A program made the position numbers and the translations under genes. Below are positions 41,457 to 51,151 of a DNA stretch of 64,000 nucleotides, piece by piece. The notes under the pieces are model-generated. The model had not been told where the DNA came from. It did not search any database and worked only from the letters and a program-made list of their open reading frames with translations. The stretch's first letter is position 1. The number at the start of each line of letters is the position of its first letter. Source of the stretch: Thermoprotei archaeon (lineage in GTDB: Archaea; Thermoproteota; Thermoprotei; QMSL01; B3-G16); NCBI GenBank assembly GCA_021162845.1, contig JAGGXX010000027.1, forward strand, positions 1-64,000. The letters run 5' to 3'.

Positions 41457-41948
41457 GTGTTTATCACTAGGAGATACGTAGAGGAGGAACTTGATAAACT
41501 TGGATTTAAGTCGCTCTGGGAGATACTTCTGAGTACGATAGTATCGTCAATTACTATTTTACTAAAGTTAAATTATTTCATGACTTTCATACCGCCACTC
41601 ACGTTGTCGTTAGTAAGTATGGCCATAACTTCGAGAAAAATGAGGAAGGTCAAGATGAATAGAACGATTAAGGTTAAAACCGTGAAGAGCGCTGGCTTAT
41701 TAGCCGCGTTTGCCTGTCTCCTCTCCATTAGCCCGTTATTATTAATCTATGTATTGGAGCCTAGAGAGTGGATCAGCTGGCTTTTCGGCATGCTTTTATG
41801 TTATCCCGTCTATGACCTGGTGACCGTCGTATACATAAGGGTATTCGAGGCGATTCACAAAATTAAGGTATACCAGTTCTATATCTTGGATCAAGAGGGC
41901 CGCGTAATCGAGAGTGGAATTAAGGCGAAACCCTGGCTTAACGCCTAG
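41457..41948 (+). CDS. Hypothetical membrane protein
   Basis: 163 aa with several hydrophobic segments; antisense-oriented inside the ABC operon. Confidence 0.55.
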   Translation: MFITRRYVEEELDKLGFKSLWEILLSTIVSSITILLKLNYFMTFIPPLTLSLVSMAITSRKMRKVKMNRTIKVKTVKSAGLLAAFACLLSISPLLLIYVLEPREWISWLFGMLLCYPVYDLVTVVYIRVFEAIHKIKVYQFYILDQEGRVIESGIKAKPWLNA

Positions 41949-43455
41949 CGCGAAGTCGAGGGTTCAGAAGCTCATCGATGGCGTAGCCAATGAATATGAA
42001 TGACATGGAGAGTAGGGCTATGGATAAACCTGGGGGAATCACCCACCACCAGTCGGTTATCGCTCCGTAATACTGAACGTCGTGTAGCATTCTACCCCAA
42101 CTCATGACATTCGGGTCGTAGAGGCCAAGCCAACTAAGCGCTGCCTCACTGACTATCGCTGAGGGCACTGAAAGGGCGAGAGCCACGTAGGCTAAGGAAG
42201 CTACATTAGGCAGTATATGCCTTACGATGATGATGGCCGTCCCAGCACCTATAGCTTTCGCGGCTTCAACGAAAGCCCGCTCTTTTAGGCTTAGAACCTG
42301 CGAGCGTATGACCCTAGCGAAGCCCATCCAACCTAAGAAGCCTATTAGGAATATCAAGTTCCATATAGACGCGCCCAGCACTGCAGTAAGGACCAGCAAT
42401 AGGGGCAACGTCGGAAGTACCAATAACATATCGGTAAAGCGCATTAATAGCTCATCCACCAGTCCGCCAACGTATCCGGAGATGAGCCCGACTACTAGGC
42501 CTACTGCTACTGAGAATATGGCTGAGAGGAGCCCTACCAGTAGTGATATCCTAGCCCCGTATAGGAACTGGGAGAAGAGATCACGCCCGTAAGCGTCAGT
42601 GCCCAGTAAACCGAAACAGGTACCGTATAACCTGAGGTAGAAATCATCCACATATACTTTGACTGTGCTCCCCTTCCTTAAGCCCTTTATCGAGAGCTCT
42701 ACTCCATACGTATAATCGCCACTTCTCGAGAATATGACGGATGCTGGATCCTTTAGCACTGACATGAATAACTTCACTCGAAGAGCGGCTTGATAGGAGT
42801 CTATAGGTGGCTGAGGGATAGCCCAGGATCCGTTTCTAAGACTGAGCAGGCTTAACGTATACTCCTTGCCATAAGCATCTTCTAGGAAGACCCTGGCTTT
42901 AATATAAACCCTATTAGGGCTCTCGTCGAATAATGCTACCCTAGCTGTAAAACGAGCTGGAGAACCATTATATGGGTAGTGGAACCTCACGTAGATACGA
43001 ACCTTAACCTCATTTGGGGTATTCTCGCTCCCCGAGATTAATAGAAGTAAGCTACCAGGACCGCTACCTCTGGGATATCCTACATCCTCGGAATGCCTAA
43101 GTTCTATCGGAAAGCCCTGAGGCTGTGCTTCGACCTTTATCCCCTTTGGCTTCGCTTTAAAGCTGGGATCTTCTATGGGCTCTAGGTTCATGCTAAGATG
43201 ATGAAGCCCGGGTAGATATCTAAACCAGAGAGGTTTAGCCCTAGGACCAGCTACGTACTTCGAGTAGACAGGGTCATAAGGCGTTAGATATGGAGCCAGA
43301 AGAGCTACGAGTATGTAGAAGACAAGTATAACGACGCCAGTAACGCCCTTTCTATTCCTAAGGAAGTGCCTTCCAAAGTCCTTGGATTTTCTCCATAGCA
43401 TCCTTAGCTTTACCTTATATGGATGTTCTAGCTTTCTCCCGTTTGACATGCACAT
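41938..43455 (-). CDS. ABC transporter permease (DppC/OppC type) with about 200-aa extracytoplasmic insertion
   Basis: 505 aa; 'LLGTDAYGRDLFSQFLYGARISLLVGLLSA', EAA loop 'EAAKAIGAGTAIIIVRHILPN'. Confidence 0.92.
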   Translation of the reverse strand: MCMSNGRKLEHPYKVKLRMLWRKSKDFGRHFLRNRKGVTGVVILVFYILVALLAPYLTPYDPVYSKYVAGPRAKPLWFRYLPGLHHLSMNLEPIEDPSFKAKPKGIKVEAQPQGFPIELRHSEDVGYPRGSGPGSLLLLISGSENTPNEVKVRIYVRFHYPYNGSPARFTARVALFDESPNRVYIKARVFLEDAYGKEYTLSLLSLRNGSWAIPQPPIDSYQAALRVKLFMSVLKDPASVIFSRSGDYTYGVELSIKGLRKGSTVKVYVDDFYLRLYGTCFGLLGTDAYGRDLFSQFLYGARISLLVGLLSAIFSVAVGLVVGLISGYVGGLVDELLMRFTDMLLVLPTLPLLLVLTAVLGASIWNLIFLIGFLGWMGFARVIRSQVLSLKERAFVEAAKAIGAGTAIIIVRHILPNVASLAYVALALSVPSAIVSEAALSWLGLYDPNVMSWGRMLHDVQYYGAITDWWWVIPPGLSIALLSMSFIFIGYAIDELLNPRLRARR

Positions 43456-43466
43456 CTACCCTCCTT

Positions 43467-44447
43467 TCAATCATACTTAATCCTAGGGTCCACGAAGCCG
43501 TAGAGTATATCGGCGATGAAGTTGGCTCCTATCACCGATACAGCGATAATGTAGAAGATAGCCTGAAGTATGGGGTAGTCCTGGAACTCGATGGCATTCC
43601 ATAACAAGGTACCCATGCCCTCCCATGAGAAGACAGTCTCCGTTAGTATGGCACCGGAGAATAATAAACCAAAGGCCATGGCCGCTTCGGTTATCAACGG
43701 GAGGAGCGCATTTCTAAGAGCATGCTTGAAGAGGATCGTCCTCTCGTCTAAACCCTTAGCTTTAGCCGTAACTATGTAGTCCTCCGTTAATACTTCGAGC
43801 AGGGCGCTTCTCATTAGTAGCACGTAGGTACCATATGAGAATAGAAAGAGCGTAGTCGCCGGGAGGAAGAGATGTCTGAGCATATCAACTACTTGGGGTA
43901 ACAGGCCCTCAGGCGGAGGCCTACTCATGGTTCCGGCGAGTGGAAAGAGCCTTAAGTAATAGCCGAAGACTAGCAAGAATATCATGCCCATCCAAAATGT
44001 AGGAAGCGCATATGTCAGGAGGGATGTAGTTACTGAGATAACATCGAATAACTTACCACGCTTATAAGCAGCTATAACGCCGATAGCAGTTCCGATGACT
44101 ATAGCTAATAGCGTGGATGTGCCCATTAATAGAAGCGTATTAGGAAGACGCGCCATTATCTCCTCCCTTACAGGCTTAAGCGAATAATAGGAGTAACCGA
44201 ACTGCCACGTGAACATGTTGCGTATATAATTTATATACCGAATATAGAGGGGCTTATCGAGGCCGAAGAGCTTCTTGAGGGACTCTACTTGTTCTGGACG
44301 TAAGCGCTTACTGCTAGCTATTATGGCCACGGGATCCCCCGGCATCCATTGGAAAATTAGGAAATTTAACGTAAGCACGAAGAATAAGAGGATCACATTG
44401 TATATAGTACGCCTGACTATGTAAGCCTTTAAGCCCATTAGGTTCAC
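43467..44447 (-). CDS. ABC transporter permease (DppB/OppB type)
   Basis: 326 aa; 'LLFFVLTLNFLIFQWMPGDPV', 'KAKGLDERTILFKHALRNALLPLIT'. Confidence 0.92.
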   Translation of the reverse strand: MNLMGLKAYIVRRTIYNVILLFFVLTLNFLIFQWMPGDPVAIIASSKRLRPEQVESLKKLFGLDKPLYIRYINYIRNMFTWQFGYSYYSLKPVREEIMARLPNTLLLMGTSTLLAIVIGTAIGVIAAYKRGKLFDVISVTTSLLTYALPTFWMGMIFLLVFGYYLRLFPLAGTMSRPPPEGLLPQVVDMLRHLFLPATTLFLFSYGTYVLLMRSALLEVLTEDYIVTAKAKGLDERTILFKHALRNALLPLITEAAMAFGLLFSGAILTETVFSWEGMGTLLWNAIEFQDYPILQAIFYIIAVSVIGANFIADILYGFVDPRIKYD

Positions 44448-44504
44448 CTAAATTCTCGAGGAGGAAAAAAGACTAGGACAGTGATATAAGTTTTAACTCA
44501 CCTT

Positions 44505-46640
44505 CTAAACCGTCGGCCTTCTCTTGGCCCGTAAGTATACAACGGCCACTGCTATTATGACCACCACGACGACCACGGCAGCTATCACGGTAGTCCAGGG
44601 GAATGGTGCCTTAGCTTCCACTGAGAACGAAGCGGACCTAGTGAAGGTACCCAGAGGATTCGTGTACGAGGCATCTACCCTTAGCGTGTACTTGCCAGCC
44701 TCTGGAAGCTTTACCTTAGCTGAGTAGACACCACCTTCCTCATGACTTAGCGAGACCCTCGTGACCTCAGTACCATCCCTTAACACTATTAAGGTGGCGG
44801 TGGCGTTTAGCACAGGGTTTCCGAGGTAGTCAGTTATCTTAACCTGTATCGTCTTCTCCTCGCCTGCCGTAACGGATTCAGGAACTTCAACCGAGGATAT
44901 CGATATGGTCCTTCCAGGATGTCTCCTGAAGTAGTTGACGTTAGCCTTTAATAGCACGTACTCTCCCTTCTTATGCTCGACGAAGACGAAGGGACCACTA
45001 CCTATTAGACACGTCATGCCAGGCTTAATTGGATGTGGAACCTCGTCGGGCTCAAACGTGGTAGGATCTTTGACGTTCTTCCATATGTGCTCAGGCAATA
45101 TCGGTAACCCGCCAATCCAATGCAGAGCCCAGTAGCTCGTTGTATTGAGGTATACCTCTACCGTATAGTCGTCAGGCGTCTTCACGTCAACAACGTTTCG
45201 AACTTGAGCTATCCACTGGGGCGAGTTATAGTCCCTTAGGAAGGTTATTGTAAACGCTACATCCTTTGAGGTAACGGGTTCGCCATCATGGAATGTCGCG
45301 TTCTTAACTAAGTGGAACGTGAGTTTTAAGCCCTTGGTTCCATCAGGAGCGGTCCACGGATCGACGCTCCAGTCAGTGGCCAGCCAGGGCATGTCCTGCG
45401 ATAGGTTGTAGGGGTTAACGGCTATTAGAGTATCATAGATCTTATCAAGCACTAGCCAGTCCCAGTACCATTGGGCCTTATACGGGTTCAGGGTCTCGAC
45501 GTCACTCTTGAAGCCCCACTTTATGGTACCGCCTAACGGCCTGTCTTCTGGATGTGCGTTAAAGAACGTCCACCAGCTCCTAGGTCCAGCGCCTACTTCA
45601 TTGACTACACCCGCCCAGCCCGTCCTAACAGGGATTATGCCAACGTCTGACCAGAGAGGAATGAAGGGTACTTGCTCAGCAAGTATCTCCTGTGCCTTAA
45701 ACGCTGCCTCCCTTATCTTGCTGAGATCGCTTCCGTACTTGACTATCTCTACGTAATGATCATAGGTACTATTAATGAAGCCGACGTAGTTTAAGCTCCA
45801 AGGCTCAGGAGCCCAATACATGCTTGAGTGCCATAGATCATATAGGTAGTCAGGATCCCTGCTAAGCGACCAACCGCCTGTGTACAAGTGATAGTCATAC
45901 TCTATCATCACCTTCTGATAGCAGACCTTCCTCTCTATGACCCTTAAATCCACTGGTACGCCTATTGCTTGTAACTCCTTAGCGACCATCCTCGCGACCT
46001 CAGCTCTTCGCGGGTCGTCTGCCCTACCGTAAATTACTAGGGGTTCCATGTTCTTGCCAGTCTTGGGATCGTTTCTAATACCGTCCCCATCAGTATCCAC
46101 AAAGCCCAGTTCATCGAGGAGCTTGGATGCCATTTCGGGATCATAATCATATTTCTTCACATTGGGGTTGACCCAGAAGCTTAACACTGGAGGTATGGGG
46201 ATGTCAAGACGCATACCGAAGCCCTTAACAACCTCGCTTACTATCCTATCTTTGTCAACTAAATAAGCGATTGCCTGGCGGAACTTGGTCAGATTCGTGG
46301 GCCATCGCTGATTGTTGATATCTAGCTCGAACATACCTAAATCCACGAACTCATAGAGCTTGACATCAGTTAGCCCCTTAAACTCCTCCACCTTCTCAGG
46401 TGGTAAAGGCCAATCCATTAGGTCTATCTCACCGGTCTTTAATGCAAGTGCTTCCGCTTCAGGATTCATGTATATCTTTATCAATAGGTAATCGACTCTA
46501 GGACCTACTTTTTCGAACTTCTGCTCCTCCTGCGCCTTAGCCCCTGGAAAGGCAAACATAGGGACCAGCGCTAAGACCATGAAGCATATAAAGGCGATCG
46601 CGAGGACTTTCCCCTCTAGAGTGCGATTTTCCGATATCAT
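44505..46640 (-). CDS. ABC transporter substrate-binding protein (SBP_bac_5), permuted lobes, C-terminal Ig-like domain and TM anchor
   Basis: 711 aa; C-lobe motifs ('NPEAEALALKTGEIDLMDWP', 'FRQAIAYLVDKDRIV') precede N-lobe motifs ('GGTIKWGFKSDVETLNPY', 'TFHDGEPVTSKDVAFTI'); ends '..VIAAVVVVVVIIAVAVVYLRAKRRPTV'. Confidence 0.9.
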   Translation of the reverse strand: MISENRTLEGKVLAIAFICFMVLALVPMFAFPGAKAQEEQKFEKVGPRVDYLLIKIYMNPEAEALALKTGEIDLMDWPLPPEKVEEFKGLTDVKLYEFVDLGMFELDINNQRWPTNLTKFRQAIAYLVDKDRIVSEVVKGFGMRLDIPIPPVLSFWVNPNVKKYDYDPEMASKLLDELGFVDTDGDGIRNDPKTGKNMEPLVIYGRADDPRRAEVARMVAKELQAIGVPVDLRVIERKVCYQKVMIEYDYHLYTGGWSLSRDPDYLYDLWHSSMYWAPEPWSLNYVGFINSTYDHYVEIVKYGSDLSKIREAAFKAQEILAEQVPFIPLWSDVGIIPVRTGWAGVVNEVGAGPRSWWTFFNAHPEDRPLGGTIKWGFKSDVETLNPYKAQWYWDWLVLDKIYDTLIAVNPYNLSQDMPWLATDWSVDPWTAPDGTKGLKLTFHLVKNATFHDGEPVTSKDVAFTITFLRDYNSPQWIAQVRNVVDVKTPDDYTVEVYLNTTSYWALHWIGGLPILPEHIWKNVKDPTTFEPDEVPHPIKPGMTCLIGSGPFVFVEHKKGEYVLLKANVNYFRRHPGRTISISSVEVPESVTAGEEKTIQVKITDYLGNPVLNATATLIVLRDGTEVTRVSLSHEEGGVYSAKVKLPEAGKYTLRVDASYTNPLGTFTRSASFSVEAKAPFPWTTVIAAVVVVVVIIAVAVVYLRAKRRPTV

Positions 46641-46705
46641 TTTAACACCTAAGCCTCATTTTCAATGAGGACGATATATAAATGTTAGGCGTGGATCTCC
46701 CATGA

Positions 46706-47122
46706 TCACGTTATCCCCAAATATTCCGAGAGGATGAACCCTATGAACATGAAAAGGAGCACTAAGGGCATCTCAACCGTGAGCATCAGTGCCAGCGACT
46801 TTCTTATGAAGTCTATCATTACGGCTTGGGACAAATCGGTATGGATAATCATCACTGGATACGCCACTAATAACATGCCAGTGAGGAGTGATGTTAACTG
46901 CCCTAGAAACATGAATATGAGGAGAGCGCGAATATTATCTATCAATATGCCCAGAAGGAGGGCACTCATTAGGCCTATGGCTACTATCCCCCTCATATCG
47001 ATTCTCTTAAGGTAAAAGGCAACATACGTGTAGGCATAAGGAAGCATGGAGGCCGTGAAGAGGAGAAGGAAATTAAGCGTTTCCCTAATGCGATGGAAGG
47101 CGCGTTTTCTATTTCCTTTCAT
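46706..47122 (-). CDS. Hypothetical membrane protein
   Basis: 138 aa, several hydrophobic stretches. Confidence 0.6.
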   Translation of the reverse strand: MKGNRKRAFHRIRETLNFLLLFTASMLPYAYTYVAFYLKRIDMRGIVAIGLMSALLLGILIDNIRALLIFMFLGQLTSLLTGMLLVAYPVMIIHTDLSQAVMIDFIRKSLALMLTVEMPLVLLFMFIGFILSEYLGIT

Positions 47123-47178
47123 GATGCCCTCCTAAGTAACCTTTATCACTTCAATGTTTTATACATCATTATAACTCA

Positions 47179-47679
47179 ATGCTCTTTAAGGCGTCAGCGA
47201 TGGGTTATTGGAAGCGCATGATAATGATTACCTTAATCGCATTGATGTGCCTTTTAGCTTATATGATGTATGACATGCTTAGCGATTACACGAGGGAAGT
47301 GCTCTCCATCGCTAATTTGGAGGTAGAGATCACTGACATTTCCGTAATTGAGAACGATACCCGCATGATGATCCTTTTACTTACGAGAAATCCCTCTCAG
47401 AGTGAACTAGAGATAGTCTTCCTACGGTGCACAATATATGTGGACGGAGCCTATCTCTGGAGTTTCACAAAGGATATGCGCTATAGCCCATTAAAGGCGA
47501 GTAAAGGAGAGAGGACGTTTAAAATAAGCACGAACTTACCTTCTCGCGTGAGAGATGCCATGAGGAGAGCCGAAAGGATTAGTATAGAGGTGAGCGTCTC
47601 GGTTAAATCGTATTATGCCGTGAGCGTCCTTAAACATGCTTCGTGTATCGTCAATGCTAGTGACGGCATTTCATATTAG
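47179..47679 (+). CDS. Hypothetical membrane-anchored protein
   Basis: 166 aa; one N-terminal TM segment, LEA/FxLD-like beta-rich remainder. Confidence 0.55.
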   Translation: MLFKASAMGYWKRMIMITLIALMCLLAYMMYDMLSDYTREVLSIANLEVEITDISVIENDTRMMILLLTRNPSQSELEIVFLRCTIYVDGAYLWSFTKDMRYSPLKASKGERTFKISTNLPSRVRDAMRRAERISIEVSVSVKSYYAVSVLKHASCIVNASDGISY

Positions 47680-48987
47680 AAGGCTCTTTAACTCGCAGAG
47701 ACGAGCTAGTCCTACGAAATCTCTTCTATGATCACCTAAGATCACATGTACCTTACCATCGTCTAACTCGCTTAATAGCCGCTGAGGATTACCATCTAGC
47801 TTTAGAAATAGATGAGGCCATATCTCAACGTCCTCCCTAAGTCGTTCCCTTGGCACGGGGAATGACTCCCCGCTAGCTATAAGAAGAGCTAGAGAGTCCT
47901 CGCCTTCCATTAATCTTAGAAGGGTCACCCTGCTTCTCTTCACTGAAAAGGACAACGATACCCCCTTTCCCCAATCGCTCCTTTGATTGGAGATCAGCAC
48001 GTTACGCGGATCAGGCGCCATGCTAATAGGTGCACCACCACAGCTTAGAATACGGATAATCCTATCGTGGACTTCTACGTTACTGATGAAACCCGAGAAG
48101 ACGACGTGACCTGTTGTGAAGAAGGCCATCATAGCAGTCATAAGGCCGTATAGGTCCGCATAACAATCGATAGGAAAGCCATCTTCCCAGAGAAGAGAGG
48201 AAGCAAGACAGAGCGTGCCGTAGTCCGATAGCTCCCTTCTGCAGTCAAATAGAAGGGCGTCTAGCTTTTTCTCATAAGCTAACCTCCTGATGGCTAGGTA
48301 TAACTTTAAGGAGTGCAACATCATGGGAGGCGATGCGCTTACCTTAATACCTCTTTCATGGAGTTCTTGCGATATACCGCGTAACTCATCCTCAACGACC
48401 CCCTCCACATACCTCTTTAAAGAGGTAGTTTCAATCTTGACGAACTCGATGCCAAAATGCTTTAAGAACTTCTCAAGGGCATCAGGATGAGACGAGCCTT
48501 TCTTAAGATCGCCCAATACCCCTACCCTCGCTGAGTAAAGCGACACATAACCCTTGGACGCACGTACAAAGGAGGCTACATGTGACGCAACACGACCTTC
48601 CCTAGGCCTACCGTAGATGAAACCATACTTAGCGTGGATTCTCCTAAGAAGGCCTTTCAACTGAAGGCTTGAGGCCGTTGAGATGAGACCTGGATCCCCT
48701 ACATCCCATATGAGGACTGGGATATCCTTAAGCATAAGGGGCCTGAGGAGCTCTTCGGATACCATTGAAGATACTAGGACTATCAAGCAATCCATGGAAC
48801 CTAGTCTAAAGCCCTCAAGGGCCTTGTGCAGGTCATCTACCGAGGTAATGACATCGCTCAAGGGTAATAGCTCGATATTATATCTACGAAGTTCCTCATA
48901 GGCCATTTTATGGTATTCTAGCGCCCTACCTAGACCCTGTCTAGATGAGAGGGTTATGAGACCTACGCGTGAAGGATGATGCCTCAT
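47671..48987 (-). CDS. L-fucose/L-arabinose isomerase-fold protein
   Basis: 438 aa; Rossmann-like N-domain and 'ADLYGLMTAMMAFFTTGHVVFSGF' region; sugar-isomerase-like layout. Confidence 0.6.
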   Translation of the reverse strand: MRHHPSRVGLITLSSRQGLGRALEYHKMAYEELRRYNIELLPLSDVITSVDDLHKALEGFRLGSMDCLIVLVSSMVSEELLRPLMLKDIPVLIWDVGDPGLISTASSLQLKGLLRRIHAKYGFIYGRPREGRVASHVASFVRASKGYVSLYSARVGVLGDLKKGSSHPDALEKFLKHFGIEFVKIETTSLKRYVEGVVEDELRGISQELHERGIKVSASPPMMLHSLKLYLAIRRLAYEKKLDALLFDCRRELSDYGTLCLASSLLWEDGFPIDCYADLYGLMTAMMAFFTTGHVVFSGFISNVEVHDRIIRILSCGGAPISMAPDPRNVLISNQRSDWGKGVSLSFSVKRSRVTLLRLMEGEDSLALLIASGESFPVPRERLREDVEIWPHLFLKLDGNPQRLLSELDDGKVHVILGDHRRDFVGLARLCELKSLLI

Positions 48988-49127
48988 GAAATCACCATGT
49001 TATGGGGTTATTAGTACAATATGTCTCTTTAAGGATTCGTTAGTTAGCTAATCTTCCCCTCCAAGACCTTTAGATGCCTGGAGCTTAATCCTTAATTCAA
49101 AGCGCTCGTCTGAAATAATACAGGAAG

Positions 49128-50105
49128 GTGGTGTCTACGTTAAGAACTGCCGTGACAGGCGGCGCTGGCTTCATAGGTAGTCATTTAGTTGACTACTTGA
49201 TGAGCAAAGGGCATTATGTAAAGGTCTTCGATAATTTTAGTGCAGGGAAAATCGAGAACATAAGACAATGGATGTCTCATGAGAGATTTGAATTATATAA
49301 GGTAGACCTTAAGGATAGGAATGCCGTTTTCGAGAAGTTGAAGGATGTCGATGTGGTTTTCCACTTAGCCGCGAACCCCGAGGTAAGACTTGGATCCCAG
49401 GATCCCTATGCGATATATAGTGATAACGTTGAGGTTACATTCAATGTCCTGGAGGCCATGAGATTGAATGGTATTAAATACATAGTCTTCACATCTTCTT
49501 CCACGGTCTACGGAGAGACCAACGTCAGGCCTACCCCTGAAGATTACTCTCCTATGGAGCCCATATCGGTTTACGGTGCTAGTAAGCTAGCATGCGAAGC
49601 CCTGATAATGGGCTATGCCCATACGTTCAACATTAAAGCCCTCATATTAAGGCTAGCGAACATAGTGGGGCCCCGAGCACAACATGGGGTCATATACGAT
49701 TTTATCCACAAGTTGCTTGCCGATCCCACACAACTTGAGATACTGGGCGATGGAAGTCAGAGGAAATCCTATCTCTATATAAGCGATTGCATTGAGGCCA
49801 TCTACCATCTGTTCATGGAATTCACGAAAAGCAATACCCTTATTGAAGTATATAACATAGGGTCACAGGACTGGATCACAGTTAAGGAAATAGCGGACAT
49901 AGTCGTGGAGGAAATGGGGCTTAAGGGTGTAAAGTACAGGTTTACCGGCGGTGTTGAGGGAGGAAGGGGATGGAGGGGGGATGTGAAGTACATGTTATTG
50001 GATGTAAGTAAAGCCCTGGAGAAGGGGTGGCGACCGAAACATACGAGCCAGGAAGCCGTTAGGCTAGCAGCTAGAGCCCTCATAAAAGAGGTGGGAAAAT
50101 GCTAA
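49128..50105 (+). CDS. galE: NAD-dependent UDP-glucose 4-epimerase-like
   Basis: 325 aa; 'TAVTGGAGFIGSHLVDYL', 'FTSSSTVYGE', 'YGASKLACEAL'. Confidence 0.85.
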   Translation: MVSTLRTAVTGGAGFIGSHLVDYLMSKGHYVKVFDNFSAGKIENIRQWMSHERFELYKVDLKDRNAVFEKLKDVDVVFHLAANPEVRLGSQDPYAIYSDNVEVTFNVLEAMRLNGIKYIVFTSSSTVYGETNVRPTPEDYSPMEPISVYGASKLACEALIMGYAHTFNIKALILRLANIVGPRAQHGVIYDFIHKLLADPTQLEILGDGSQRKSYLYISDCIEAIYHLFMEFTKSNTLIEVYNIGSQDWITVKEIADIVVEEMGLKGVKYRFTGGVEGGRGWRGDVKYMLLDVSKALEKGWRPKHTSQEAVRLAARALIKEVGKC

Positions 50106-51106
50106 AACACGAGCTCAGATGGAACCCCTTACTTAGGGAGTGGATCATAGTCGCAGGACATAGAAGAGCCCGCCCATGGAGGCCTGAAGAGAAAAAGCGG
50201 ATGTGCCCTTTCTGTCCCGGAGCTCCTGAAATAGGGGATAGAGCCGATTGGGATGTAATGGTTCTGCCCAATAAATATCCAGCGCTTAGACCTGACGCCT
50301 TAGAGCCGAAATCGAGACGTGGGCTTTTTAGGACGGCGGCAGCAAAGGGCTTCTGTGAGGTCGTAATAGAGACGCCTGAACATGAGGGCGATCTATGCAA
50401 TCTAAGCTTAGAACACATGAAAAAGGTAGTAGATGCCTATACCGAGGAATATAGGAAGCTAGGACATGAGGACTTCGTTAAGTACGTGATGATATTCAGG
50501 AATAAGGGTAAGGAGATAGGCGTGTCCTTAACGCATCCTCACTCCCAGATATACGCTCTTCCCTTTATACCCCCTAGGCCTAGAAGGGAGCTAGAGTCGT
50601 GCAGGGATTATCACTTAAAGGAAGGGCGCTGCCTGATATGCGACATCCTGGCACAGGAAACGCAGGAAGGCGAGAGATTGATATATGAAAATGATCACAT
50701 GATAGCGTTCCTCCCTTTCTACGCGATGTGGCCTTATGAGGTGCATATCGTACCCCGTAAACACGTTCGATCGCTTATGGACCTTAAGGAGGAGGAGAAA
50801 TACCATCTCGCTGATATCCTAAGAGCGGTAACCGCAATCTACAATGCTCTCTTTGACTTTGACATGCCCTATATCATGGTCTTTCACCAGGAGCCTACGG
50901 ACGGTAATGATTACGGGTATTATCATATGCACATAGAGTTCTACCCGCCATATAGGGAGAGAGACAAGCTAAAGTATGCGGCAGGCATAGAATGGGGAGC
51001 TGGCACCTTTACCTACGACGGAATCCCAGAGGAAAAGGCTAGGGAGTTAAGGAGGGCTGGACATAAAGCTATAGAGAAAGGGGACTATCTGGGCTACGTA
51101 CCATAA
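50099..51106 (+). CDS. galT: Galactose-1-phosphate uridylyltransferase
   Basis: 335 aa; 'RWNPLLREWIIVAGHRRARPW', 'CPFCPG', 'THPHSQIYALPFIPP', 'FHQEPTDG'. Confidence 0.92.
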   Translation: MLKHELRWNPLLREWIIVAGHRRARPWRPEEKKRMCPFCPGAPEIGDRADWDVMVLPNKYPALRPDALEPKSRRGLFRTAAAKGFCEVVIETPEHEGDLCNLSLEHMKKVVDAYTEEYRKLGHEDFVKYVMIFRNKGKEIGVSLTHPHSQIYALPFIPPRPRRELESCRDYHLKEGRCLICDILAQETQEGERLIYENDHMIAFLPFYAMWPYEVHIVPRKHVRSLMDLKEEEKYHLADILRAVTAIYNALFDFDMPYIMVFHQEPTDGNDYGYYHMHIEFYPPYRERDKLKYAAGIEWGAGTFTYDGIPEEKARELRRAGHKAIEKGDYLGYVP

Positions 51107-51151
51107 ATAATATCCATAAAGAAAGGTAAGCATAAGGGATTAGGGGATAAT

